A stretch of DNA of 20,378 nucleotides, taken from assembly GCA_009920585.1 (NCBI GenBank), contig RFZT01000014.1:1-20378 (forward strand). The letters are read 5' to 3'. The notes beneath the pieces are model-generated. The model was not told the DNA's origin. It ran no database searches and was given only the letters and a program-made list of their open reading frames with translations. Of the stretch, positions 6,708-14,711 are shown in pieces (within the stretch, counting starts at the first letter, position 1; every line of letters begins with the position of its first letter). A program made the position numbers and the translations under genes. The stretch comes from a bacterium (GTDB lineage Bacteria > Verrucomicrobiota > Verrucomicrobiia > Chthoniobacterales > Terrimicrobiaceae).

Positions 6708-9700
6708 TAGGGAAGTGGGGTAAGTGTAGCTCGGAAGGTGTTTTTGGGTCTCAAGGTGAAGAATGTGGTCAGTTCGAATTCCCCCTCATAAGTCACATTG
6801 AAATCATAGTTCCTTACAATCGTGGCTGTTGCAAGGATAAGCTCGAAAAGCGCAAGCCATTTTCCGGCGCAGAGCCTTGGACCAGAGCCCCAAGGAACAA
6901 AGGCACCCATGGGGACATTTTTTTCCAGAAACCGTTCCGGAAGAAATTCGGAGGGATTTTCCCAATAGAGAGGATTTCGTTGGATCACATACGGCGAGGT
7001 GAGCATAAAATCGCCTTTTTGAATCGGGATTCCGCGGAATGTTGTATCCTGCGTTGCCTCCCGACCATTGAACCAAACTGGCGGGTAGAGACGCAGAGCC
7101 TCGTTCACTGCGGCATAGGTATAAGGAAGCTTTGAAAGGACGTCTTGCGATTTCAATTGAGAGTCAGGGAACGCAGACAAAACCTCTTCTCTGACTTTAC
7201 GGAGCTTTTCCGGATGGCTTGCCAGAAGAAAGAGAGTCGAAAAAAAGCCACTGCCGGTTGATTCAAATCCCGCCAAAATGTAAGTGAAAACCATGCTTCT
7301 TAGGTAAATGCGCTGCTCTGCTCTTGGCATAGCCTTCACGAAGTCCGTGGCAATGTAGGAAGCGAGAATATCTTGGTATTGATCCGGATGGTCGAGATGC
7401 TGATCGATGTGTTCAAAAATCAGCGGATCAAAATATAAGCGCAACTTCTCGTTCTGAATGGGGGCATTTTTAATTTTATGCGAAAATATGTAGAAGTAGG
7501 GAACTTGAAAGTTGTCAACATCAGTCAAGCTTTCCAGAATGCATTTGACTCTATTTTTATCATTTATACCAAGCAACTTGCCAAGTATAATGCGAAGGGT
7601 GATCTCCCTACTGGTATAAGTGAGATCGACGTCTCTGGACACTTTTCGCCCATCCTCATCGCAGAGACAATCGAGAACCCGCTCAGGGATCGTATCACAG
7701 AAGTTTTCGATCGCCGCGCGGGTAAAGAGCGGTTGAGCCAGATCGCGTTGCACCTTCCACTCCGCGCCTTCAGCCGAGAAGACGTTTTGAAGATCTGAGG
7801 TTAATCTGATTCCGATAAAGATATCGCCCCGAATGAACTCTTCCGTCCTTTTGACGAAAATTTCTCTGACATCTTCCGGTTCACTGAGCATGTAAATCGT
7901 CTTTGAACCCCAGACAAATCGGACGACCCTGCCATATTGCTCTCGGAGTTGCAGAAGGTAATCGAAAAATCCATTTTGAATCTTTTCTAGAACAACCAAA
8001 TCCTGCGGGTAGGTTGGACCAGGGCAAATCTCCGACGAAATCTGTGATGGCGTTTTTTCTAGGGTCAGATATTCGATCGATTCCTTGGCAAGTTCTCCCA
8101 GCGTTTCTATAGCCGCAAATTTCTCAAGTGGAAAATCATTGCCCAATAAAAGATCGAGATGGACTTTCAGCTCGATCAAGCGAATCGAATCAAGACCGAT
8201 ATCTTGGTGGAGATTCTGTGAGGAATCGATCATCGCGGGATCGCAGTCGGTCAACGAAGCCGTTACAACCTTGAGGTTGGCGAGAAGACTTTTCTCGCGG
8301 AGAGAAGGGGAAAGATCCACTAGGGACTGATGAGTCAAAACGGCAGGGTTTAAGCTTTTATTCATAAGTAAGGATCGTGAGGTATAAAGAGGTTCGAGGG
8401 AGTTTTGTAAATAGAGTTCGCGGCATTTGAGACGTTTGATCTTGCCGCTGGAGGTCATCGGCAACGTGGCTGGCTTGATGAGAACGATATCATGAACGGT
8501 CACATTGTGTTCATCAAAGAGCGCTTTCGCAATCGCCTTGCGGATTTCTTCGCCATTAAAATTTTTCAGGCGATCCCTTCGGACTTCACAGATCAATACA
8601 AGCAACTCTCCCTCGACGCCTTGTATCGAGAAAGCCGCGGCCCCATTTTTTTTCAGGCATGGGCTCGACTCACAGGCTGTAAATTCGATATCATAAGCGT
8701 AGAAGGATTTTCCATTGAGCTTCATCGTCTCCTTCACCCGGCCAACGACGAAAAGTTCGCCTTCATGGAGAAATCCTAAATCACCTGTTCGCAGAAACCC
8801 TGCTTCGCCATCAAGCAACAGGTCAAAGACGGAAGCTGATGCCGCTGTGTTGTTCCAATACCCTTTGGAAACGCTGGGCCCCTTCACCATGATCTCGCCG
8901 ATCTGCAGATCCGGGAGTGAAAGCAACAAGGCGGCATCAGCGATTCGCACGCTTTGATCGGAAAAACTTTGGCCGCAGCCAACGAGTTCCTGAGTTTCTG
9001 CGGAAGGGGTTGCCGCCAACTCCACCAATTCGCCTTTGAGGTGACTGGAACGCGTGATGCTGATGATTTTATTTTCCGTGCGGGCCCCGCAACCAGTGAC
9101 CATCAAGGTTGCTTCCGCCAATCCGTAGCAGGGAGCAAACGCCTTTTTACAAAAGCCCGCTTTGCGGAAGTGCTCAGCGAAAGCGGACAGGGTCGAGGCG
9201 CGGATCGTTTCCGCGCCGTTCCAAGCGAGTCTCCAACGGCGCAGATCAAGGGTCTCGACTTCCGCAGGTGAGATTTTGGAGACACACAGGTCATAGGCGA
9301 AGTTTGGTGCTCCTCCCAATGTTCCTCCATAATCACTGATGGCTTTGAGCCAACGATAGGGCTTCTGAATGAAATCGTTCGGGGAAAGAAATATGCACGG
9401 GATTCCAGCGTAGAGTGAGGTCAGAATCGCCCCGACCAGCCCCATATCGTGAAAATGCGGAAGCCAAGAAACGACCTGGGAACCTTCCGCCATGTTGTAG
9501 AGGGAAGCAATATTTCGAAGATTGTGCAGGAGATTCTCATTGGAAATAACCACGCCTTTGGGGGAACCCGTCGAACCGGATGTGTATTGTAAAAAAACAG
9601 GGGATGAAGGCTGGACGGGCGAAGCTGTGAAGAGTGAGGACTCAGAATGATCCAGCTCATCGATAGGAATCCAAACCAGTTGATCGAGAAGAGATCCTAG

Positions 9701-10114
9701 CGGTATCCGGCTTTTCAGAATCCCGAGAACAGCTTGGGTGCAGAGGACAACTTTGGCGCCGCAACCGTTGGCAATTTTTTCTAACCCGGAGAGGGACTGC
9801 CTTGCCCTCGGGATACTGAGAGGAACGGATGGGACGCCTGCCAGTGCGCAGCCAATAAAGGCCTGAATGAAATCAAGCCCCGGAGGAAAAAGTAAAAGCA
9901 CATTCCCGTTGCCTCTTCCCCGCTTCAGCAATTCCGTGGCGATACGGGACGCAGCCAACTCAAGTTCACGATAAGAATTGGAAACCGCCTGCGTGTCATC
10001 CTTGAGAAATGTGTAGGCCGTCGCATCTGGCTTCAACGATGCATGCGCAGCAAGAATCTCGCTAAAAAGTGAGCAGGGCAACTGGGAAATGGAACGCGTA
10101 ACAGAAGAATCCAT
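6707..10114 (-). CDS. Fatty acyl-AMP ligase - ACP - cytochrome P450 fusion
   Basis: A 1135-residue three-module enzyme. Residues 1-575 are an adenylation domain of the fatty acyl-AMP ligase type: P-loop QYTSGSTGSPKG (176-187), WLPHFHDMGL (217-226), YGLAE (330-334), RTGD (442-445) and TSSGK (554-558, catalytic Lys558). The text between YGLAE and the C-domain resembles the FAAL-specific insertion. Residues 605-686 are a carrier domain with DIGLDSIRLIEL, phosphopantetheine site Ser643. Residues 700-1135 are a P450: C-helix WKVQR (786-790), I-helix AGFEST (948-953), ExxR at E1005-R1008, and heme loop FVPWGSGPRLCAG with ligand Cys1082. All key residues are present. The P450 has no fused reductase, so it needs outside electron carriers. 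It is the first gene of a tightly overlapping operon. The fatty acid and the oxidised position are unknown. Confidence 0.92.
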   Translation of the reverse strand: MDSSVTRSISQLPCSLFSEILAAHASLKPDATAYTFLKDDTQAVSNSYRELELAASRIATELLKRGRGNGNVLLLFPPGLDFIQAFIGCALAGVPSVPLSIPRARQSLSGLEKIANGCGAKVVLCTQAVLGILKSRIPLGSLLDQLVWIPIDELDHSESSLFTASPVQPSSPVFLQYTSGSTGSPKGVVISNENLLHNLRNIASLYNMAEGSQVVSWLPHFHDMGLVGAILTSLYAGIPCIFLSPNDFIQKPYRWLKAISDYGGTLGGAPNFAYDLCVSKISPAEVETLDLRRWRLAWNGAETIRASTLSAFAEHFRKAGFCKKAFAPCYGLAEATLMVTGCGARTENKIISITRSSHLKGELVELAATPSAETQELVGCGQSFSDQSVRIADAALLLSLPDLQIGEIMVKGPSVSKGYWNNTAASASVFDLLLDGEAGFLRTGDLGFLHEGELFVVGRVKETMKLNGKSFYAYDIEFTACESSPCLKKNGAAAFSIQGVEGELLVLICEVRRDRLKNFNGEEIRKAIAKALFDEHNVTVHDIVLIKPATLPMTSSGKIKRLKCRELYLQNSLEPLYTSRSLLMNKSLNPAVLTHQSLVDLSPSLREKSLLANLKVVTASLTDCDPAMIDSSQNLHQDIGLDSIRLIELKVHLDLLLGNDFPLEKFAAIETLGELAKESIEYLTLEKTPSQISSEICPGPTYPQDLVVLEKIQNGFFDYLLQLREQYGRVVRFVWGSKTIYMLSEPEDVREIFVKRTEEFIRGDIFIGIRLTSDLQNVFSAEGAEWKVQRDLAQPLFTRAAIENFCDTIPERVLDCLCDEDGRKVSRDVDLTYTSREITLRIILGKLLGINDKNRVKCILESLTDVDNFQVPYFYIFSHKIKNAPIQNEKLRLYFDPLIFEHIDQHLDHPDQYQDILASYIATDFVKAMPRAEQRIYLRSMVFTYILAGFESTGSGFFSTLFLLASHPEKLRKVREEVLSAFPDSQLKSQDVLSKLPYTYAAVNEALRLYPPVWFNGREATQDTTFRGIPIQKGDFMLTSPYVIQRNPLYWENPSEFLPERFLEKNVPMGAFVPWGSGPRLCAGKWLALFELILATATIVRNYDFNVTYEGEFELTTFFTLRPKNTFRATLTPLP

Positions 10115-10222
10115 GAAGATGTAAAGTCACCCAGCAAAGAATTTTTTTGAACCTTGAGTAGGATCTGTGTTTTGGCGACACGATCGCGCTGTGACATCAA
10201 AGCAATCCAAAAATTGAAAAGA

Positions 10223-10246
10223 TTTCGGAGGGCCTCCCCTCCGAAA
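10223..10246 (-). terminator. Rho-independent terminator behind the AOC-like gene
   Basis: TTTCGGAGGG and CCCTCCGAAA form a perfect 10-bp stem with a 4-base loop. On the minus strand it is followed by TCTTTTCAATTTTTGG, a T-rich tail. It lies about 60 bases past the stop of the 10307-10804 gene. The FAAL-ACP-P450 operon therefore probably has its own promoter within 10115-10222, where I see no convincing -35/-10 pair. Confidence 0.8.
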
Positions 10247-10306
10247 CCAGAATACAAATCATAACGAGCCCATTGAAGTATCAACAGACTGTCCAAAGAA
10301 TATTTG

Positions 10307-10804
10307 TTATTTTTTATCCCGCACGATGTGGCAAACTGAGACGGTATATTTGCCGTCCTTGCTGAGTTCAAGATCGTAGGAGCCAGTCACACCTTCGTAA
10401 TCGCGGGTTCCACCGAGGATAATGCCGCTATGTTTGTGACCTAACCCAGGAACAGCCTTGTGGGGCATATCAGTCGCGGTGGTTTCAGTCCAAAAAGTGC
10501 CCTTGGGAAGTTGCACCACTCCAAGCGCAACGCGGGTCCCGGTGCCCGCCTTGCTGTTCACCTTTACTGTGGTAGAGATCGAGTAGCATTTGCCAACCAC
10601 TTTTCCTTTCTCGGAGAGCCGGATTTCATTCTCGCGAATCCGGCGATGGCCTACACCGAAATCCTTGGCTGCATTATGGGCGTCGACATGTTTTACAACA
10701 TTGGAGTATAGGGTCAAATCTTCAGCCAATGCTGTGCTTGATAGAGCGCATGCTGCGAGAAGCAGAGTTGCTGTGAGGAGACATTTTATGGAACGGGTGA
10801 TCAT
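10307..10804 (-). CDS. Exported AOC/dirigent-barrel-like protein
   Basis: About 165 residues from the ATG at 10804; a TTG at 10828 would add eight residues and is less likely. The N-terminus is an export signal: MITRSIK, a hydrophobic core, LAAC (a possible lipobox, Cys19) and ALA-ED (a possible signal peptidase I site after Ala27). It is therefore periplasmic, outer membrane-anchored or secreted. The mature part has GKVVGKCYSISTTVKV, VALGVVQLPKGTFWTET and GGTRDYEGVTGSYDLEL. The last matches the GGTGxYxGAxG turn of allene oxide cyclase/dirigent-type small beta barrels. Plant AOC cyclises a fatty-acid epoxide, but bacterial homologues are uncharacterised as far as I know, and catalysis should not be assumed. 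A terminator separates it from the FAAL operon. Confidence 0.6.
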   Translation of the reverse strand: MITRSIKCLLTATLLLAACALSSTALAEDLTLYSNVVKHVDAHNAAKDFGVGHRRIRENEIRLSEKGKVVGKCYSISTTVKVNSKAGTGTRVALGVVQLPKGTFWTETTATDMPHKAVPGLGHKHSGIILGGTRDYEGVTGSYDLELSKDGKYTVSVCHIVRDKK

Positions 10805-10978
10805 GGAATGAATGGTTGATGGAAACAATTCGTGCGGAGTCGCAGGCGTTGTGCCTATCGATCTATTTTCCCAGAACTGATCCCGCCACGACTGGTTACA
10901 AAAATTAGGGATTAAGTCCAGAACTATGTGGTGAATCCGGCAAAAAACTCGTTGAATTGGGCAGATTGGTGATCCAAG

Positions 10979-12901
10979 TTAAGAGATTAGGGACTCCTGA
11001 ATTGCAACTAGGCTTGCAATTCTTAATGCAATGATCTCCATTGCTTTTGATTGCGTGCCTTTAGTGCTCGCAAGCAAAGAGGCGACGCGTTTACAGGTAT
11101 CTCGGTTCAAAATGGAAATTTGAGCTACGCTATCGCTATTAAGCGTATCCACTAAAAGTTGCATGAGTTTGCCGTTTTTGACAGCAGCAACCGGGGGGGC
11201 CGCGAAGGGGTATTTTTCTCGAGCAAAAATAGTTGCTGCTAGGTAGGGTTTTGCGGCTTCTCTCAAGATAAATTTGTCGGTAACTCCTTTTGCCTTGTAG
11301 TGAACTGGCAACTGAGACACAAATTCTACCAAATGATGGTCTAAAAAGGGCACTCGACCCTCAATGGAATGGCCCATTTCCATTCCATCCCCGTAAGAAC
11401 GCAGCAGTCGATTGCACAAAAAAGTTTTGGACCAGAGATACATAGAGGCATGCATCGCGTCCCGATTTTTTAACTGATTCGGAATGTCAAACGAATTTAA
11501 AAACAACTTTGCAAGTTGATCTCGTTTGGAAGGTTGTGTTTTGTTTTCTTTAAAAAGAGGAAACACCAATGGGATTGAGGCTCCAATTGTTTTATAAATC
11601 ATGGGCGTAAACCCTAGGGATGCATCAAACTCTGCGACGCTTGGACTGCTAAAGTCGCCCAAGAGCGCGCCCGACGTGAGTGAATTCGAAGCAACCATTT
11701 TTTGTTCAAAATCTTCGATATCGGCTTTGAGTTGTCCGTGTTTGTTGTTTAAAAACATATCCTGCCGAAAATGAGGATAGCCACCAAAGATTTCGTCCGA
11801 CCCTTCTCCCGTAAGAACAACTTTTTCTCCGTGGTTGTATACCATTCGGCTTAAAAGAAATTTCGCAACGGGTGCGGGATTTTCGATAATGCCTTCACAC
11901 TTTGCAATGGCTTGGAAAAAATTGTCTGCAATATCTGCTTCACTGACATTGAGAACCGTGATTGGTATGCCTAAATGTTGTGCGGTCTCCGAAGCCAGTC
12001 TTGCTTCATCGTATCTTTCATCATTAAACGCAATGGTATAGGCCTTTTTCGTTTTTCCCCCCAGCGAAACAGCCATGCCAGCAACCGCAGAGGAATCCAA
12101 GCCACCACTCAAATAAATTCCTACAGAGACATCGGCTCTTAATCTCAAAGCCACACTTTCTAATAAAAGTCGTTGAACTTCTTCTTTGGCCTCTTCAAAT
12201 GCCATATTAGACGTGTGACCTTGTTCCGGATAATTGAAGTCCCAGTATTTCCGGGAGTTCACATTTTTGCCCGAAATCACCATGAGGTGCCCCGGTGCCA
12301 GTTGCGAAATTCCGTTGAATAGGGTTTGAGTGTCGTTAAGGCCGTAAGTAAACGCCAATTGAACGCTTAGGTCATTAAATTCAATGGGAACACCAAGGGC
12401 TTTGATGGCTTTGACCTCTGAGGCAAAGATCCATCGTCCATTCTGGTTTGTGTAGTAGAGGGGTTTTATGCCGAATCGGTCGCGAGCAACAAATAGGACT
12501 TCTTTTCGGTAGTCCCAAAGGGCAAAAGCAAATTCCCCCCTGAGATGGTGAACGCATTCCGTTCCGTATTTTTCCCAGAGGTGAATCAGGATTTCACTGT
12601 CTGACTGTGTTTTAAATGTAAAACCCTCACTCTGGAGTTGGCTACGCGTTTTTTCGTAGTCATAAAATTCGCCATTTACTACGGCAACACAACCCGCGCG
12701 CTCATTGATCAAGGGTTGTGTTCCTCCCGAAAGATCAATAATGGAGAGTCTTGCATGACCCAAGCCAACGGTTCCAGTAGGATTGATCCAAATATTCTGA
12801 CCATCTGGCCCTCGATGATGCATGCTTTGGATGGAATTCCATAAGGCCTCTCGTGCGATTGGGACCCGATTGGTATCGATTACAGCAATAATTCCACACA
12901 T
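10979..12901 (-). CDS. asnB: Glutamine-hydrolysing asparagine synthetase
   Basis: 640 residues. I start at the ATG at 12901, not at an upstream in-frame codon at 12952, because this puts the catalytic Cys at position 2 (MCGIIAV). It also places a good ribosome binding site (AAAGGAG) seven bases upstream. The N-terminal glutaminase domain has RLSIIDLSGG and NGEFYDY. The synthetase domain has the PP-loop SGGLDSS (265-271), EGSDEIFGGYPHFR and SIEGRVPFLDH. Both active sites look intact: glutamine gives ammonia, which amidates an ATP-activated carboxylate, classically aspartate. The roughly 640-residue form is common in capsule, exopolysaccharide and natural-product loci, so the acceptor may not be free aspartate. 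It starts 47 nt behind the ABC ATPase gene on the same strand. Confidence 0.9.
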   Translation of the reverse strand: MCGIIAVIDTNRVPIAREALWNSIQSMHHRGPDGQNIWINPTGTVGLGHARLSIIDLSGGTQPLINERAGCVAVVNGEFYDYEKTRSQLQSEGFTFKTQSDSEILIHLWEKYGTECVHHLRGEFAFALWDYRKEVLFVARDRFGIKPLYYTNQNGRWIFASEVKAIKALGVPIEFNDLSVQLAFTYGLNDTQTLFNGISQLAPGHLMVISGKNVNSRKYWDFNYPEQGHTSNMAFEEAKEEVQRLLLESVALRLRADVSVGIYLSGGLDSSAVAGMAVSLGGKTKKAYTIAFNDERYDEARLASETAQHLGIPITVLNVSEADIADNFFQAIAKCEGIIENPAPVAKFLLSRMVYNHGEKVVLTGEGSDEIFGGYPHFRQDMFLNNKHGQLKADIEDFEQKMVASNSLTSGALLGDFSSPSVAEFDASLGFTPMIYKTIGASIPLVFPLFKENKTQPSKRDQLAKLFLNSFDIPNQLKNRDAMHASMYLWSKTFLCNRLLRSYGDGMEMGHSIEGRVPFLDHHLVEFVSQLPVHYKAKGVTDKFILREAAKPYLAATIFAREKYPFAAPPVAAVKNGKLMQLLVDTLNSDSVAQISILNRDTCKRVASLLASTKGTQSKAMEIIALRIASLVAIQESLIS

Positions 12902-12948
12902 TTGTGCTCCTTTAGTTTTGTCGTGGTTGAAGCCGAGCCTGCATAGCC

Positions 12949-13737
12949 TCAATCCTTCGCCTCGGAATCGACCTCGCGCCGCCCGGCCTCTTCGAAGCGT
13001 TCGAGCAAATCCCCAGCGGTAATGCGTTGCCGCTCACTCCCAGCGATGTCATGAAGAAGCCGACCTTTGTGCATCATCAAGATGCGATCGCCGAGATTCA
13101 CCGCTTGGGTCATCGAATGAGTGACGATGAGAGTGGTGAGTTTGTCGCGCTCAACAATCTCCTGTGTGAGTTGAATGACTTTGTCGGCGCTTTTAGGATC
13201 GAGAGCGGCGGTGTGTTCGTCTAGCAAAAGCAGGTCGGGCTTGAGCCACGATGCCATGAGGAGCGTGAGAGCTTGGCGCTGCCCACCGGACAGGGAGCCG
13301 ATCGCATTGTCGAGTCGGTTTTCCAGCCCCATTTGAAGATCGCTGACGCGATCGCGGAGCTCACGACGAAGAGTTCTTGGCAGGGCCCAACCGAGACCTC
13401 GGGGCAATCCCCGGCGCGCCGCCAGCGCGAGGTTTTCCTCGATCGACATATCTGGGGCCGTTCCCATGAAGGGATTTTGAAAAACGCGGCCAACAAGCGA
13501 GGCCCTTTTGTGCTCCGGCCAGCGGGTGATGTCGTGCCCAGCAAGATGGATCCGGCCCGTGTCGGTGATGAAACTCCCCGCAACGGCATTGAGAAGGGTC
13601 GACTTACCCGATCCATTAGTGCCGATGATGATCGCAAAGCTCTCCGCCTTGAGATCGAGAGAGACTCCCTGTAAAGCGCGGACCTCGTTAGGCGTGCCGG
13701 GGTGGAAAGTTTTGCGAATATCAGAAATCTCAAGCAT
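12949..13737 (-). CDS. ABC importer ATPase, TrpXYZ type
   Basis: 262 residues with all nucleotide-binding motifs: Walker A GTNGSGKST (39-47), Q-loop Gln87 (FQNP), signature LSGGQRQ (149-155), Walker B LLLLDEH (169-175) and switch His207 (VTHSM). It powers import through the permease encoded just upstream; only one base separates the permease stop from this ATG. Its partners are a PF04392-type binding protein and a LivH-like permease. Systems of this make-up have been linked to aromatic amino acid uptake in streptococci (TrpXYZ), but the substrate here is unproven. Confidence 0.9.
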   Translation of the reverse strand: MLEISDIRKTFHPGTPNEVRALQGVSLDLKAESFAIIIGTNGSGKSTLLNAVAGSFITDTGRIHLAGHDITRWPEHKRASLVGRVFQNPFMGTAPDMSIEENLALAARRGLPRGLGWALPRTLRRELRDRVSDLQMGLENRLDNAIGSLSGGQRQALTLLMASWLKPDLLLLDEHTAALDPKSADKVIQLTQEIVERDKLTTLIVTHSMTQAVNLGDRILMMHKGRLLHDIAGSERQRITAGDLLERFEEAGRREVDSEAKD

Positions 13738-13738
13738 A

Positions 13739-14674
13739 TCAGGCGATTTTTTCCACTGGGGTGGGCTTCAATTTACGAAGAATGGACGGAGCAACTAGGG
13801 CGATGAATACAAATGAAGCGGTCACAATTTTGAGATCATTCGGATCGAGCCCCCATCGCAGAGCGATAGCCACCAGCAAGCGAAAGAGGAGCGAGCCCAT
13901 CACCGCACCGGTGATCAGAAGGCCAAGCCGACTCGATCCAACAAGGGCTTCGCCAATGATCACGCTAGCCAGTCCCCAGACGACCATTCCCACGCCCATC
14001 TGAACGTCAGCGAATCCCTCATACTGGGCCAGAAGCGATCCGCTCAGGGCGATCAGGCCGTTTGAAAGGGCGAGACCAAGAATGAGAAGGGCATCCACAT
14101 TGACTCCGAGCGCCCGGATCATTTGAGGATTGTTGCCCGCCGCACGCATCGCGGTGCCAAGGTTCGTGCGGAAGAAGAAATAAAGGGTGAGACCACATAC
14201 GGCAATAAGGGCAAAAACGCCGACCAGCACTGCGGCGTCGCGAAGGCCGACGGACCATCCGATAACATGCAGATCGCCTTGAAGTCCGAAGAGGACTCCC
14301 GCTAAGCGCTCCGCCTCGCTGGCCAGCGTAGCTTGATTGGCCATGGGGAGATTACTTTTACCCATGACATGAAGATTCACAGAGTAGAGCGCCGTCATCA
14401 CAAGTATACCGCTCAGGAGTCCGTTGATCTGAAATTTACTGGAGAGCACACCCGTGACCATTCCTGCTAACATGCCTGCGAAAAATCCCGCCATCGTCGC
14501 GATCCAAGGCGAATGGCCCTGCACAATCAGTATCGCAGACACCGCTGCGCCAAGCGTAAACGAGCCATCGGCCGTGATGTCGGGAAAACTGAAAACTCGG
14601 AAGCTCAAGTAAACACCGAGCGAGAGAAGGGCTAGGATTAATCCGACGGTTGTTGCTCCGATGAGTAGAGTCAT
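13739..14674 (-). CDS. ABC importer permease (LivH-like, BPD_transp_2 family)
   Basis: 311 residues, strongly hydrophobic, with about eight to nine membrane segments spread along the chain. PDITADGSFTLGAAVSAI near the N-terminus and RAAGNNPQMIRALGVN in the middle are typical of the permease in PF04392-type amino acid importers. The second is the loop that contacts the ATPase. It lies between the binding-protein gene (37-nt gap) and the ATPase gene (1-nt gap), so one transcript is likely. It is the only permease gene here; the transporter would be a homodimer. Confidence 0.88.
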   Translation of the reverse strand: MTLLIGATTVGLILALLSLGVYLSFRVFSFPDITADGSFTLGAAVSAILIVQGHSPWIATMAGFFAGMLAGMVTGVLSSKFQINGLLSGILVMTALYSVNLHVMGKSNLPMANQATLASEAERLAGVLFGLQGDLHVIGWSVGLRDAAVLVGVFALIAVCGLTLYFFFRTNLGTAMRAAGNNPQMIRALGVNVDALLILGLALSNGLIALSGSLLAQYEGFADVQMGVGMVVWGLASVIIGEALVGSSRLGLLITGAVMGSLLFRLLVAIALRWGLDPNDLKIVTASFVFIALVAPSILRKLKPTPVEKIA

Positions 14675-14711
14675 GGTTTAAAAAAATCGCTCTTGGTTAG
14701 AAAAAATGGCT

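Noticed and set aside
6707..10114. Allene oxide synthase (CYP74-like) role for the P450, pairing with the AOC-like protein
   Set aside because: The I-helix acid-alcohol pair and ordinary heme loop are those of an oxygen-activating monooxygenase, and the AOC-like protein is exported while the P450 is cytoplasmic.
10033..10371. A 112-codon minus-strand open frame between the AOC-like and FAAL genes
   Set aside because: It overlaps both genes in another frame and spans a terminator hairpin; its translation looks random.
10979..12901. Lasso-peptide cyclase
   Set aside because: The N-terminal catalytic Cys and full glutaminase domain are present, and no precursor peptide or B1/B2 protease genes are nearby.
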